Source: Granulosicoccaceae sp. 1_MG-2023 (GTDB taxonomy: Bacteria > Pseudomonadota > Gammaproteobacteria > Granulosicoccales > Granulosicoccaceae). Taken from it: DNA of 64,000 bases. The stretch spans positions 1 through 64,000 of the forward strand of contig JAUOPI010000020.1 in the NCBI GenBank assembly GCA_030546905.1, written 5' to 3'. The notes under the pieces are model-generated. The model had not been told where the DNA came from and searched no databases. It worked only from the letters and a program-made list of their open reading frames with translations. A program made the position numbers and the translations under genes. Below are positions 16,539-25,940 of the stretch, in pieces (positions within the stretch are counted from its first letter, which is position 1; every line of letters begins with the position of its first letter).

Positions 16539-17933
16539 TCAGCTGTCACCGAGATAGTCGCGCCGGTCGATGGCGTATTGTTTCATCTTATTGTTCATGG
16601 TGCGTCGTGGCAGCCCAAGTTCTTCGAGCGCGGCTTGTATATTGCCCTGATGGCGTTTCAGGGCCTGCACGATGAGTTGCCGCTCGAAGTTCTGTACCCT
16701 TTCAGTCAGGCTCTGGCCGGGCTGGTGCAAGCCCGGTTCATCGGCCAGCCCGAGGCTGGCGCGGATACTGCGGGTCGCGCCCATGCCGAGCACATAGCGT
16801 TCGGCGATATTCTTTAACTGCCGCACGTTACCCGGCCATTCCTGGTCCATCAGCAGCGCCACTTCCTGTTCATCCGGTTCATCATAATCGCGTTCATACC
16901 GCAGCGCGGCTTTGCGGGCAAAAAACTCAAATAGCAGTGGTATGTCTTCGCGGCGCTCTGCGAGCTTCGGTAAGTAAAGCTCGACCACATTAAAACGGTA
17001 GTACAGATCCTCACGGAATTCGCCGGCGGCTGCGGCCTGACCCAGATCGACCTTGGTGGCGGCAATGACCCACAGATCAAGCGGGATTTCCTGATTGGAG
17101 CCGACCCGTTCCAGGCGCCGCTCTTGTAAAACGCGCAGCAGTTTGATCTGGAAGCTGACCGGCATGGATTCAATTTCGTCGAGAAACAGGGTGCCACCCT
17201 GGGCGTGTTCGATTTTGCCGATGCGGCGGCTGTGTGCGCCGGTGAAAGCGCCTTTTTCATGGCCGAACAGTTCGCTTTCAAACAGACTTTCAGGGATTGC
17301 CCCGCAATTGACGGCAACGAAAGGGTGGTCGCTGCGGGTGCTGAATTCGTGCAGGCAGCGCGCCACCAGTTCCTTGCCGGTGCCGGTTGCGCCGTTGATG
17401 ACGGCGTCGACCGGTGTTTGCCCGAGCTCAAGGATTTGCTGACGCAGGCTGACCATGGCGGGCGAGCGCCCGATCATGCGGTTTTCCAGACTGGAGCCCT
17501 GAGCCAGCAGCCGGTGTAGTTCGCGGTTCTCCAGTACCAGACGACGCTTCTCGCCGGCGCGTTGTATGCGGTCGATCAGCAAGTCCGGCTCGACCGGTTT
17601 TTCGATAAAGTCATACACGCCTTCGCGCATGGCCTCCACGGCCATTCTGACGTCGCCGTGCGCGGTCACCAGCAGGACCGGCAAATCAGGGTCCAGTTGT
17701 TGTAATTTTCGTGCGAACTCAGTGCCGCTCATGCCGGGCATGCGGATATCCGAGACCACCACTTTGTCGCAGGCGGCGTCGATATGCGGCAGCGCGGCTT
17801 CGGCACTGGCATAGTCCTCGACCTCCATGCCGGCCAGGTTGAGCCACTGTCGCGTGGCCTTGCGAATCGCCGCCTCATCATCGACCAGAATGACCCGGAT
17901 CGCTTTGCTTTGTACCGCGCTGGTGTTAATCAT
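16539..17933 (-). CDS. dctD: C4-dicarboxylate sigma-54-dependent response regulator DctD
   Basis: A 464-residue NtrC-class activator. The receiver domain (about 12-125) has the phosphoacceptor D62 in VVSDIRMPGMSG. The AAA+ domain (about 150-385) has Walker A GATGTGKE (181-188) and the sigma-54 contact loop GAFTGA (228-233). A Fis-type helix-turn-helix (about 420-460, ending LPRRTMNNKMKQYAI) closes it. It overlaps dctB by eight bases, forming a two-component operon divergent from dctPQM. The dctP promoter has a good sigma-54 element and two upstream palindromes that are likely DctD targets. Signal assignment (succinate, malate, fumarate) comes from the family. Confidence 0.94.
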   Translation of the reverse strand: MINTSAVQSKAIRVILVDDEAAIRKATRQWLNLAGMEVEDYASAEAALPHIDAACDKVVVSDIRMPGMSGTEFARKLQQLDPDLPVLLVTAHGDVRMAVEAMREGVYDFIEKPVEPDLLIDRIQRAGEKRRLVLENRELHRLLAQGSSLENRMIGRSPAMVSLRQQILELGQTPVDAVINGATGTGKELVARCLHEFSTRSDHPFVAVNCGAIPESLFESELFGHEKGAFTGAHSRRIGKIEHAQGGTLFLDEIESMPVSFQIKLLRVLQERRLERVGSNQEIPLDLWVIAATKVDLGQAAAAGEFREDLYYRFNVVELYLPKLAERREDIPLLFEFFARKAALRYERDYDEPDEQEVALLMDQEWPGNVRQLKNIAERYVLGMGATRSIRASLGLADEPGLHQPGQSLTERVQNFERQLIVQALKRHQGNIQAALEELGLPRRTMNNKMKQYAIDRRDYLGDS

Positions 17934-19770
17934 GCTGTGCTTCCGCTTGTGGCAGGCTCAGGGTAAAGGTGGTGCCGCGCACCGGATCGGGCCGCGCCTC
18001 GAGCCGGCCGCCGAATTCGCCGGCCAGTGCAAATGATAATGACAAGCCCAGTCCCATACCCTTGCCCGGTGGTTTAGTCGTGAAAAACGGGTCGAAAACC
18101 TTGGGCAGGTCGTCTGGCTCAATACCACAGCCGTCATCGCTGATGGCGATCACCGCTTTATCGCCTTCGCTGGTGAGTGTAATCCGGATCTTACCCTGCG
18201 CTGTGTCGGACTTGTCTTGTATCGCATCAATGGCATTGCGCAGCAGGTTGATCAGAATCTGTTCGAGTTTGATTTCGTCTGCCATCACGCTGAGCGGCTG
18301 TTCAGGCGCTTGCCAGTCAACATGGATGGCCGACTTGTCCAGCCCCATTCCTGTCACCAGCAGTGCGTGGTCAATTACCGCAGCCAGATCCACCCGGCTG
18401 CGCGTCCCGCGCGATTTGCTGGCGAAGGTTTTCAGGTGTGTGACGATGGCCGAGACGCGCCGGATCAGGACGTCGATTTCGTCCAGATTTTCGCGTGCCA
18501 GCTCACTCTGGCCGCGTAGCGAGAGTACTCGGGTACTGGCCAGATAGGTCTGGATGGCTGAAATCGGCTGGCTGATCTCATGCACCAGTCCGGCCGACAG
18601 CTGGCCCAGCGCGGCAAGTTTTTCCGCCTGCACAAGCTCTTCATGGGCTTGGCGCAGGGCCTGCTCGGCGCGGATGCGCTCGTCGATTTCCTGCTGCAGT
18701 TGGGCGTTGCTGTGTTTGAGCTCGCGGGTACGTCGTGTGACCTGCAGTTCCAGTTGCTGCTGGTGACGCAAACGGCTGGTCAGGAACAGACTCAGCAGCG
18801 CGAGCAGGGCGCTGATCAGCACCGCGATGACAATGGCGTAGATTTTTCCGGTGGTCAAACCGCCCAGATCACTGAGGTAGTAAAGATCCCAGTCGAGTCC
18901 GGCGATGCTGCGGTGATGCAGCAAAAATTCCCTGGCCGGGCCGTCCGGCGGGGTCAGGCGAATCAGGCGGTTGCCGTGCGGGGAGTGCGCGAAGCCGCTC
19001 AGCTGCAAGGGTGTGATAGGGTCAACATTGTATTTGCTGATGCGCTTGAGGCGCTGCAATGTGGCCTCAGGCAGGGGGCTGAGTGAGTGATAACGCCAGG
19101 CCGGATTGCTGGCGAGGAAGATCACGCCGTCGCTGTCACTGACCCAGACATTCTCACCGCCGGCAGCCCAGTCCGCCTCCAGCACCGTCATGTCGATTTT
19201 CAGTACGGCAACCCCGATAAGCTGTTCGTTCTGTATGACCGGACGGGACAGAAACAGCCCCGGTTGACCGGTCGTCACGCCGACAGCGAAGAAGCGCCCG
19301 ATCCTGCCTTGCATGGCATCGATAAAATACGGCCGGAAGTGGTAATCCTTGCCGACAAAACTGTCCTCACCGGCGGCCCAGTTGCTACTGGCCACGACCA
19401 GACCGTCGCTGTTCATCAGGTACAGCACGTCGGCCCCGGACTCGCGCTGCCAGCTTTCGATTTTGTGGTTAAGCGACATGGCCAGGGACGCTGGTCCGGT
19501 GCCGGCCAGCAGTTCGATCACCTGGCGGTCGCGGGCCACGATATAGGGCAGATAGTCAAAGCGGCTGTGCGCGGCCTGCACCGTGGAGACATACAGATTG
19601 AGTCGCTCGGCACCGATGCGTTCGAGCTTTTCCAGCTGGGTGCGCTCGGTGGCGCGCACCAGCAACAGGGCCAGTATCAGGCCGGCCAGCGCGGCACCGG
19701 CAAGGATCCACTGTGTCAGGTGCCGCGGTTTGGCGGCAACAAAAAGCGCTTTAGGCATGCGTTCAGGCAT
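17926..19770 (-). CDS. dctB: C4-dicarboxylate sensor histidine kinase DctB
   Basis: A 614-residue membrane kinase. A first transmembrane helix (about 20-40), a periplasmic double-Cache region (about 45-305) containing YFIDAMQGRIGRFFAVG-type DctB sequence, and a second helix (about 308-331) lead to a coiled-coil (about 340-385). The phospho-acceptor is H397 in AGLVHEISQPISA. The ATPase domain has N-box LLRNAIDAI and G-boxes DDGCGI and GKGMGLGLSL. It phosphorylates DctD, whose gene starts within its last codons. An ATG four codons inside (19758) is an alternative start. The 386-base gap to dctP holds the shared regulatory region. Confidence 0.93.
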   Translation of the reverse strand: MPERMPKALFVAAKPRHLTQWILAGAALAGLILALLLVRATERTQLEKLERIGAERLNLYVSTVQAAHSRFDYLPYIVARDRQVIELLAGTGPASLAMSLNHKIESWQRESGADVLYLMNSDGLVVASSNWAAGEDSFVGKDYHFRPYFIDAMQGRIGRFFAVGVTTGQPGLFLSRPVIQNEQLIGVAVLKIDMTVLEADWAAGGENVWVSDSDGVIFLASNPAWRYHSLSPLPEATLQRLKRISKYNVDPITPLQLSGFAHSPHGNRLIRLTPPDGPAREFLLHHRSIAGLDWDLYYLSDLGGLTTGKIYAIVIAVLISALLALLSLFLTSRLRHQQQLELQVTRRTRELKHSNAQLQQEIDERIRAEQALRQAHEELVQAEKLAALGQLSAGLVHEISQPISAIQTYLASTRVLSLRGQSELARENLDEIDVLIRRVSAIVTHLKTFASKSRGTRSRVDLAAVIDHALLVTGMGLDKSAIHVDWQAPEQPLSVMADEIKLEQILINLLRNAIDAIQDKSDTAQGKIRITLTSEGDKAVIAISDDGCGIEPDDLPKVFDPFFTTKPPGKGMGLGLSLSFALAGEFGGRLEARPDPVRGTTFTLSLPQAEAQHD

Positions 19771-19898
19771 CGGCAGTCGTCAGGACTTAAGAAGGTAATG
19801 ACTACGCAGTTTATAAGCCAGAGCCCTGTTTGTAAGTGTAAACGGCTTGCGTCCCAGTCCGGACAGGCGTGCGGGCGTGTACAGGTGACGCGGCCGTC

Positions 19899-19955
19899 GG
19901 CCAAATCTGGCCAACACGGGCTTTTTTTACGCCCGCTGACCGGCCGGATTTGGCC
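19899..19955. promoter_or_regulatory. Two candidate DctD upstream activating sites
   Basis: GGCCAAATCTGGCC (19899-19912) and GGCCGGATTTGGCC (19942-19955) are near-palindromes. The second matches the reverse complement of the first at 13 of 14 bases. Their centres are 43 bases apart, close to four helical turns, so both face the same side of the DNA. They lie about 110-170 bases upstream of the sigma-54 promoter, the usual place for enhancer sites. Between them is a short hairpin, CGGGC then a T-run then GCCCG. The repeats are visible; binding by DctD is inferred. Confidence 0.55.
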
Positions 19956-20065
19956 GATCAGGCTTGCCTGCATAGTAAGGCAGTGCCGTCAAGGCTTATC
20001 AAAAGACTCGCTAAGATTCTGTTTCTGTGGGATAAATAGATTTGCTCCGGCTTGTTCCAGCCGAG

Positions 20066-20081
20066 CGGCAAAGGGCTTGCT
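20066..20081 (+). promoter_or_regulatory. Sigma-54 promoter of dctPQM
   Basis: CGGCAAAGGGCTTGCT has the invariant GG (20067-20068) and GC (20079-20080) separated by exactly ten bases, and closely fits the TGGCAC-N5-TTGCA consensus. Transcription would start near 20092, about 65 bases before the dctP ATG. The divergent gene pair encodes a sigma-54 activator, which supports the call. Confidence 0.75.
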
Positions 20082-20156
20082 CTGAAGAACCCATTCTGCC
20101 GCTTCAAAGGGCGGAATCCACATCATAAAAACACACCGAAAACGAGGAAGGAAAGT

Positions 20157-21164
20157 ATGAAAGCGTTACATACAGCTGCGATTATCAGTGCCGTGCTGGG
20201 CGGTTTTATTGCCACTGAAGTGCAGGCCGCGACCGAGTGGAATGTGTCTCTGTGGGGTAAGCGCCGGGCGTTTACCGAAAACGTCGAAAAACTCGCCGAA
20301 TTGGTTGAGGCCAAAACCAACGGTGATTTCAAACTCAATATCTCCTACGGCGGTTTGTCCAAAGCGCGTGAAAATCTCGACGGCATCTCCTTTGGCGCGT
20401 TCGAGATGGCGCAGTTCTGCGCTTTCTACCACGCCGACAAAAACCCCACGATCACGGTGACCGAGCTGCCGTTTGCCAAGGATGTCTCGCTGGCGCGTAT
20501 CAGTGATATTTACATGGAGGTGTTTCAACACCCGATTGTCAAAAAAGACCTCGCCCAGTGGAATGCGACCCTGCTGATGCCGACGCCGATGCCGCAATAC
20601 AACCTGGTCAGCAAAGGCGATCCGCTGACCTCACTGGAGGACTTCGACGGTCTGCGGGTGCGTGGTCCGGGCGGCATTATGGGCGTGCTGAGCAAACTCG
20701 GCGCGGTCAAAACCGGTGTGCCTTTTGCCGAAGTGCGCCAGGCTATGGATTCGGGCGTGATTGACGCGGCGTCATTCGCACCGCACGCGCACTTGTCGAC
20801 CAACACCTACAAGGTCGGGCAGTGGGCAACCACCAACTTGAATCTGGGGACGGCCAACTGTCCGGTGGTGGTCAATACCGAAGCGCTTGAGATGCTTGAG
20901 CCGGCACACCGGGAGGCCTTGCTCGGTTCGGTGGATGAGGCGCTGGCATTCTATGTTGAAAACTACGAAGTCAACACCACGGCTAAGTACTTGGCCGCAA
21001 TCGAGGAAGCCGGCCTGACGCAGGTCACGTTCACTGCGGAGCAGACCGCCGAGCTCGATGCACTGGCGCAGTCCGTACGTGATGAGTGGGTCACACAGTA
21101 CAAGGACCGCTTCGACGCACAGACGCTGTTCGATTTTACCGCGGCGCTGTTTGCTGAGAAGTGA
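20157..21164 (+). CDS. dctP: TRAP transporter periplasmic substrate-binding protein, DctP family
   Basis: A 335-residue secreted protein. The signal peptide covers residues 1-24 with cleavage after VQA. The mature part has the TRAP-binding-protein pattern, including the conserved substrate arginine region LEDFDGLRVRGPGG and the later NLGTANCPVVVNTEALEML. It delivers substrate to DctQM. The sequence does not look like the best-studied DctP proteins over its first half (WGKRRAFTENVEKLAELVEAKTNGDFKL), so the dicarboxylate assignment rests mainly on the divergent dctBD pair. The start at 20157 has GAGGAAGGAAAG before it and gives a proper signal peptide; the upstream in-frame start would overlap the sigma-54 promoter leader. 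Confidence 0.87.
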   Translation: MKALHTAAIISAVLGGFIATEVQAATEWNVSLWGKRRAFTENVEKLAELVEAKTNGDFKLNISYGGLSKARENLDGISFGAFEMAQFCAFYHADKNPTITVTELPFAKDVSLARISDIYMEVFQHPIVKKDLAQWNATLLMPTPMPQYNLVSKGDPLTSLEDFDGLRVRGPGGIMGVLSKLGAVKTGVPFAEVRQAMDSGVIDAASFAPHAHLSTNTYKVGQWATTNLNLGTANCPVVVNTEALEMLEPAHREALLGSVDEALAFYVENYEVNTTAKYLAAIEEAGLTQVTFTAEQTAELDALAQSVRDEWVTQYKDRFDAQTLFDFTAALFAEK

Positions 21165-21251
21165 TCTGCCGGCCTGCGGGGTATTGCCTGTTATTGCAAC
21201 GGGTACTGCCTCGCGGGCCTTTCGTTCTGTTCCGGTTCCTACGAGGCTGCT

Positions 21252-21878
21252 ATGTCCGCTGCTGCATCTGTACTGAGCGACGATTCGACCATCAGTCGCA
21301 TCGACCGCGGGTTCTTCCGTTTTGAGTCATTTCTGAATCTCGCCGGTGGGGTCGCGATTTTTTTACTGGTCCTGCTCGCCACCACCAATATTCTCGGCCG
21401 CTGGCTGTTTTCCAAACCCATCAGTGGTTACGTTGACTGGGTTGAGCAGGCAATGGCCTTTATCGCATTCCTCGGTATTGCCTATACACAACGACAGGGC
21501 GGTCATATCCGCATGGATCTGGTCGTCGGGCACCTGCACGGGCGTTACCTGTGGTTCACCGAATGCCTGTCGACCCTGTTGATGCTGGCCGTGACACTGG
21601 TTCTTATTTACGGGTCATCCCTGCATTTCTGGCGGGCCTATTCGATCGGCGATTCGTCGCTGGATATCAATCTCCCCACCTGGCCGGCCAAGCTGGTTGT
21701 GCCTTTCGCCTTGAGCATTTTTGCCCTCAGGCTCCTGTTGCAGCTCTGGGCCTATCTGCGCGCTCTGCGCGATGGCGGTGATAAGCCGGTGGCGGTGCCT
21801 TTGCCGGAGTCTGCGGCTGAGGTCGCAGCCAGGGAAGCCATCAGTGTCGGTGTGCTCAAAGATCAGGGAGAGAGCTGA
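21252..21878 (+). CDS. dctQ: TRAP transporter small permease, DctQ family
   Basis: A 208-residue membrane protein with four predicted helices (about 32-52, 65-82, 105-125 and 148-170) and a longer soluble tail than usual. The segment GRWLFSKPISGYVDWVEQAMAFIAFLGIAY with following QRQGGHIRMDL is diagnostic of DctQ. It forms the membrane complex with DctM. Its TGA overlaps the dctM ATG by one base. An 87-base gap separates it from dctP, as is common where the binding protein is made in excess. Confidence 0.93.
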   Translation: MSAAASVLSDDSTISRIDRGFFRFESFLNLAGGVAIFLLVLLATTNILGRWLFSKPISGYVDWVEQAMAFIAFLGIAYTQRQGGHIRMDLVVGHLHGRYLWFTECLSTLLMLAVTLVLIYGSSLHFWRAYSIGDSSLDINLPTWPAKLVVPFALSIFALRLLLQLWAYLRALRDGGDKPVAVPLPESAAEVAAREAISVGVLKDQGES

Positions 21879-23287
21879 TGACTGAGTTCTTCCAGGTCAT
21901 GGGCAATATGGATTCCATGGAAATCGGGCTTTGGGTCAGCGGTGCCATGCTGGTATTTGTGGTGCTGGGCGTCAGGGTTGCGTTTGCCGCCGCGATTGCC
22001 GGTTTTCTCGGGCTGCTGTGGATTTTCTCGGCCAAGCTCGGATTTGAGCGCGGTTTTATGGTGGCGGTCAAAATGGCCGGCACGATCCCGCACTCCAAGG
22101 TCTCCTCCTTATCCCTGTCGCTGATCCCGACCTTTATCCTGATCGGCTTTCTGGCCTATCACGCCGGGCTGACCCAGACATTGTTCGAGGCAGCCAAGCG
22201 CTGGGTCGGTTGGTTACCGGGCGGTATGGGCGTGGCGACCGTGTTCTCCACCGCCGGTTTTGCCGCGGTGTCGGGAGCATCGGTGGCCACCTCGGCCGTG
22301 TTTGCTCGGATCGCCGTGCCGGAGATGCTTAAACTCGGTTATGACAAACGTTTTGCTGCCGGTGTGGTTGCCGCCGGTGGCACGCTTGCATCACTGATTC
22401 CGCCCTCAGCGATCCTGGTTATCTATGCCATTATTGTGGAGCAGGATGTGGGCGCGCTGTTGATGGCGGGTTTTCTGCCCGGCCTGGTGTCGGCGATTAT
22501 CTATGCCGGACTGGTGATCTTTCTGGCCATGACGCGTAAGAACTTCGGTCCGCCGGTCAAAGGCTATAGTTGGAAGCAGCGCTTTGCGTCGCTGCCCGGG
22601 GCCATGCCGATTTTCTTTGTTGTGGCGATTATTATGGTTTGCATCTACGGTGGTGTGGGCACGCCCACTGAAGCCGGTGCGCTGGGTGCGTTTGTGATCC
22701 TCTGTATGGCGCTTTACCGCGGCAGCCGTTGGAGCGAGCTGAAGAGCTCTCTGATGGAAACGGCCAAGCTGTCGGCGATGATCTTTGCCATTATCTGGGG
22801 TGTGCTGATCTATGTGCGTTTTCTCGGTTTTGCCGAGTTGCCCAGCGCATTCTCGGACTGGATCGTCAGTCTGGATCAAAGCCCGATGCTGACCCTGTTG
22901 CTGATTCTCTGTGCCTACGCGGTGCTGGGGATGTTTATGGATGCGATCGGGATGCTGTTGCTGACCTTGCCGGTGGTGTTTCCGGCAGTGATCGCGCTGA
23001 ACGGTGGTATGGATGTGGCGGCAGCGGATGCCGCTTTCGGCATATCCGGTCCCGGGTGCGCGATCTGGTTCGGTATTATTGTCGTAAAAATGGCCGAGCT
23101 ATGTCTGATTACGCCGCCCATCGGGCTTAACTGCTTTGTGGTCGCCGGGGTCAGGCCTGAGTGTTCTGTACAGGATGTGTTCCGTGGTTGTATTCCGTTT
23201 TTTGTCGCGGACGTGCTGACCATTGCGGTGCTGATTGCCTTGCCGGGTATTGTGCTTTGGCTGCCCGGGCTGGTCGGTTATACCTGA
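21878..23287 (+). CDS. dctM: TRAP transporter large permease, DctM family
   Basis: A 469-residue membrane protein, slightly longer than the usual 425-450, with about 12 helices. Family segments such as GVRVAFAAAIAGFLG, STAGFAAVSGASVATSA, YDKRFAAGVVAAGGTLASLIPPSA and GTPTEAGALGAF are clear. This is the ion-coupled translocation subunit, driven by a sodium or proton gradient. It ends the dctPQM operon; GGAGGGC and GCCCTCC just after the stop form a hairpin without a T-run. Confidence 0.95.
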   Translation: MTEFFQVMGNMDSMEIGLWVSGAMLVFVVLGVRVAFAAAIAGFLGLLWIFSAKLGFERGFMVAVKMAGTIPHSKVSSLSLSLIPTFILIGFLAYHAGLTQTLFEAAKRWVGWLPGGMGVATVFSTAGFAAVSGASVATSAVFARIAVPEMLKLGYDKRFAAGVVAAGGTLASLIPPSAILVIYAIIVEQDVGALLMAGFLPGLVSAIIYAGLVIFLAMTRKNFGPPVKGYSWKQRFASLPGAMPIFFVVAIIMVCIYGGVGTPTEAGALGAFVILCMALYRGSRWSELKSSLMETAKLSAMIFAIIWGVLIYVRFLGFAELPSAFSDWIVSLDQSPMLTLLLILCAYAVLGMFMDAIGMLLLTLPVVFPAVIALNGGMDVAAADAAFGISGPGCAIWFGIIVVKMAELCLITPPIGLNCFVVAGVRPECSVQDVFRGCIPFFVADVLTIAVLIALPGIVLWLPGLVGYT

Positions 23288-23747
23288 GTGTCTGACGGAG
23301 GGCGTGTCGGCGCCCTCCGGGCTTGTCATTTCAGCTTTATCCCTTTTCCTTTCCGGCCGCGACTTTTGCGGCCGTATTCTTCCGCAGACGGCGCGCCGCA
23401 TCGGCGCGAAATGCCTTTTAATAGTGCGTTCCTGCCCCATGCCATTGCGTGCGCGCTGGTCTGCGGCGCATCGCTGCCGTGGCTGTCGTGCTGCCGCGGT
23501 CCGCATAAGCCTGAGCCTTATTAGTAACTTAGCCTGAGCTTGTGTGTGCCGGCCTGAAGAGGCATGCATTGTGTTTCCGTCTGGACTGTTTATTGCGGTG
23601 CATAAACTTACATGCAAGGCTGCTTGCCCTTCGTCCCGCCACTTCTTTCATCGTCTCTGATGAATTCGCTCGTATAGGAATCTTGCAGAAACCGGGCGCC
23701 GGTCAACTCACCGAGCCACTTTTAATCCCCAGCAAAGGAACGACTGT
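23288..23747 (+). other. Non-coding gap between dctM and the glutamine synthetase
   Basis: 460 bases without a convincing gene. Contents seen: a GGAGGGC/GCCCTCC hairpin (about 23297-23317) and a GGCCGC/GCGGCC hairpin (about 23354-23372), both without clear T-runs; the inverted pair TGCAT and ATGCA spaced by eight bases (about 23599-23616); and an AAAGGAAC ribosome site before the glutamine synthetase ATG. No NtrC site, sigma-54 element or known riboswitch could be matched. Confidence 0.5.
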
Positions 23748-25922
23748 ATGAGCACATCCCAATCCCGCACCCGGGCTATCGCTGAAATTACCAACCGTGT
23801 ACCGGTGCCGGCGCTGACGCCGCAGCCGCTGGAGAAAATCTGGGCCACCGATGTATTTAATCTGGCCACCATGGAAGAGAAGCTGTCGAAAAACGCCTTT
23901 AAAGCCATGAAGAAGACGGTGCAAACCGGGGTGGCACTGGATCCGGCTACCGCTGATGTGGTTGCGGCGGCGATGAAAGACTGGGCGATGGCCAAGGGCG
24001 CGAAGTTTTTCTCGCATGTGTTTTATCCCATGACCAATATCACGGCCGAAAAGCATGATGGTTTTATCGTCACCAATGCCGAAGGCAATGCGATTACCGA
24101 ATTTACCGGCAGTCTTTTGATTAAGGGCGAGCCGGATGGTTCGTCTTTCCCCAACGGCAGTATCCGTATGACCAATGCGGCACGCGGTTACACGGCCTGG
24201 GACCCGACCAGTCCTGCCTACATTATGCAAACCGCCAATGGCGCGACCTTGATGATTCCCAGCGTGTTTATGTCCTGGACGGGCGAGGCGCTGGATAAAA
24301 AAATTCCCTTGCTGCGTTCCAATGATGCGATGAATCAGGCTGCGCAGAAAGTGCTGGCGCTGATGGGGGAAACGGAGATTGCCACCCTCAATTCCAGCTG
24401 TGGTGCCGAGCAGGAATACTTTCTGGTCGATACGCATTTTGCCAATAGCCGGCCCGATCTGGTGCTGGCCGGACGCACGCTGTTCGGTGCCGCCCCGGCC
24501 AAAGGGCAGCAGTTCGATGACCATTACTTCGGTGCGATCCCGGAGCGGGTGCAGGTCTTTATGCAGGACTTTGAGGACAAGCTCTATCGTCTGGGCATTC
24601 CAGCCAAAACCCATCACAACGAAGTGGCGCCGGGCCAGTTTGAGATCGCGCCTTATTTCGAAGCGGCGAACGTGGCAGCCGATCATCAGCAGTTGATGAT
24701 GACCTTGCTGAAAAACACTGCCCGTGAGCACGGCTTTATGTGTTTGCTGCACGAAAAACCCTTTGCCGGGGTAAATGGTTCGGGTAAGCACGTTAACTGG
24801 TCCGTGGGTAATGCAACCCAGGGTAATCTGCTCGATCCGGGCAATACGCCGCACGAAAACCTGAATTTCCTGTTGTTCTGCGGTGCGGTGATCCGCGGCG
24901 TGCACCTTTACGGGCCGCTGTTGCGCGCGGTGATAGCCACAGCCTCGAATGACCACCGTCTCGGTGCCAACGAAGCGCCGCCGGCGATTCTGTCAGTCTA
25001 TCTGGGTGACCAGCTGGAGAAGGTGTTTGACGATATCAAAGACGGCAAACTCACCGGCTCCATGCAGGGCGGTGATATGGATCTCGGCCTGACCCAGATT
25101 CTGACATTCAAGCGTGACCCCGGTGACCGCAACCGGACTTCACCGTTTGCATTCACCGGCAACCGCTTTGAGTTCCGCGCGGTAGGCTCATCGCAGTCCG
25201 TGTCCGGACCGTTGGTCGCCATGAATACCATGCTGGCCGACTCGCTGGAGTGGGTGGCGGAGAATCTTGAGGCAGAGCTCAAGGGCGGTGCCGATAAGGC
25301 CACGGCGGTTATCGCAGTACTGAAAAAGTTGATGGAAGAGCACGGCAATGTGGTCTTCGGCGGCGACGGCTATTCGGCCGAATGGCACAAAATGGCGGTC
25401 GAAGAACGCGGCCTGAAAAACATCCCGACCACAGCTGATGCGCTCGGTGCGTTTCAGGAAGAATCGGTCAAAGCCTTGTTCAGCAATACCGGCGTGCTGT
25501 CCGACACCGAGCTGGCCAGTCGTTATGAGGTCTATGCCGAGCAATATATTCTGTCGATTGAGGTCGAAGCCAAGCTGGTTGTTGAGATGGCCAAAACCAG
25601 CGTCTATCCGGCAGCACTGGCGTATATCAAGTCGCTGAGCGGGGCGAATGCCGGCTTGTCCGGACTGAGTCTCTCGCTCGATAGCAGCGTGCTGGAGAGT
25701 GTTGTGGCACAGACCAATGCCTTGCTCGGCGCAACAGACAAGCTCAGTGCTGCGGTTGAGAAACACGATTTCGAATCCACCGAAGCGCATATGCATTTCT
25801 GTGCCCACGAAATTTGTCCGCTCATGCTTGAGGTCCGGGGTTATGCGGATGCGCTCGAAGCGGAGATTGCCGATGAGCTCTGGCCGTTGGCGAAATACCG
25901 TGAGATGTTGTTTATTAAATGA
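23748..25922 (+). CDS. Glutamine synthetase type III
   Basis: A 724-residue GSIII enzyme joining ammonia to glutamate with ATP. The length is right for type III (about 700-730, against about 470 for GlnA type I). Family segments are HVFYPMTNITAEKHDGF, GSFPNGSIR-like SSFPNGSIRMTNAARGYTAWDPTSPAYI, KTHHNEVAPGQFEIAPYFE and NGSGKHVNWSVG, which holds glutamate- and metal-binding residues. Type III enzymes form dodecamers and are not controlled by adenylylation. They are uncommon in gammaproteobacteria compared with type I, so this may be an additional enzyme to a glnA elsewhere. It stands alone, followed immediately by a REP array. The symbol glnN is used for some homologues. Confidence 0.95.
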   Translation: MSTSQSRTRAIAEITNRVPVPALTPQPLEKIWATDVFNLATMEEKLSKNAFKAMKKTVQTGVALDPATADVVAAAMKDWAMAKGAKFFSHVFYPMTNITAEKHDGFIVTNAEGNAITEFTGSLLIKGEPDGSSFPNGSIRMTNAARGYTAWDPTSPAYIMQTANGATLMIPSVFMSWTGEALDKKIPLLRSNDAMNQAAQKVLALMGETEIATLNSSCGAEQEYFLVDTHFANSRPDLVLAGRTLFGAAPAKGQQFDDHYFGAIPERVQVFMQDFEDKLYRLGIPAKTHHNEVAPGQFEIAPYFEAANVAADHQQLMMTLLKNTAREHGFMCLLHEKPFAGVNGSGKHVNWSVGNATQGNLLDPGNTPHENLNFLLFCGAVIRGVHLYGPLLRAVIATASNDHRLGANEAPPAILSVYLGDQLEKVFDDIKDGKLTGSMQGGDMDLGLTQILTFKRDPGDRNRTSPFAFTGNRFEFRAVGSSQSVSGPLVAMNTMLADSLEWVAENLEAELKGGADKATAVIAVLKKLMEEHGNVVFGGDGYSAEWHKMAVEERGLKNIPTTADALGAFQEESVKALFSNTGVLSDTELASRYEVYAEQYILSIEVEAKLVVEMAKTSVYPAALAYIKSLSGANAGLSGLSLSLDSSVLESVVAQTNALLGATDKLSAAVEKHDFESTEAHMHFCAHEICPLMLEVRGYADALEAEIADELWPLAKYREMLFIK

Positions 25923-25940
25923 GCCGCCTGCGGTGTTTTT

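Noticed and set aside
23411-23524. A 37-codon hydrophobic open frame in the gap before the glutamine synthetase
   Set aside because: No ribosome binding site, no recognisable family and no support from context.
23590-23620. NtrC site or glutamine riboswitch before the glutamine synthetase
   Set aside because: Only a short TGCAT/ATGCA pair is present; it does not fit the NtrC consensus, and no riboswitch fold was recognised.
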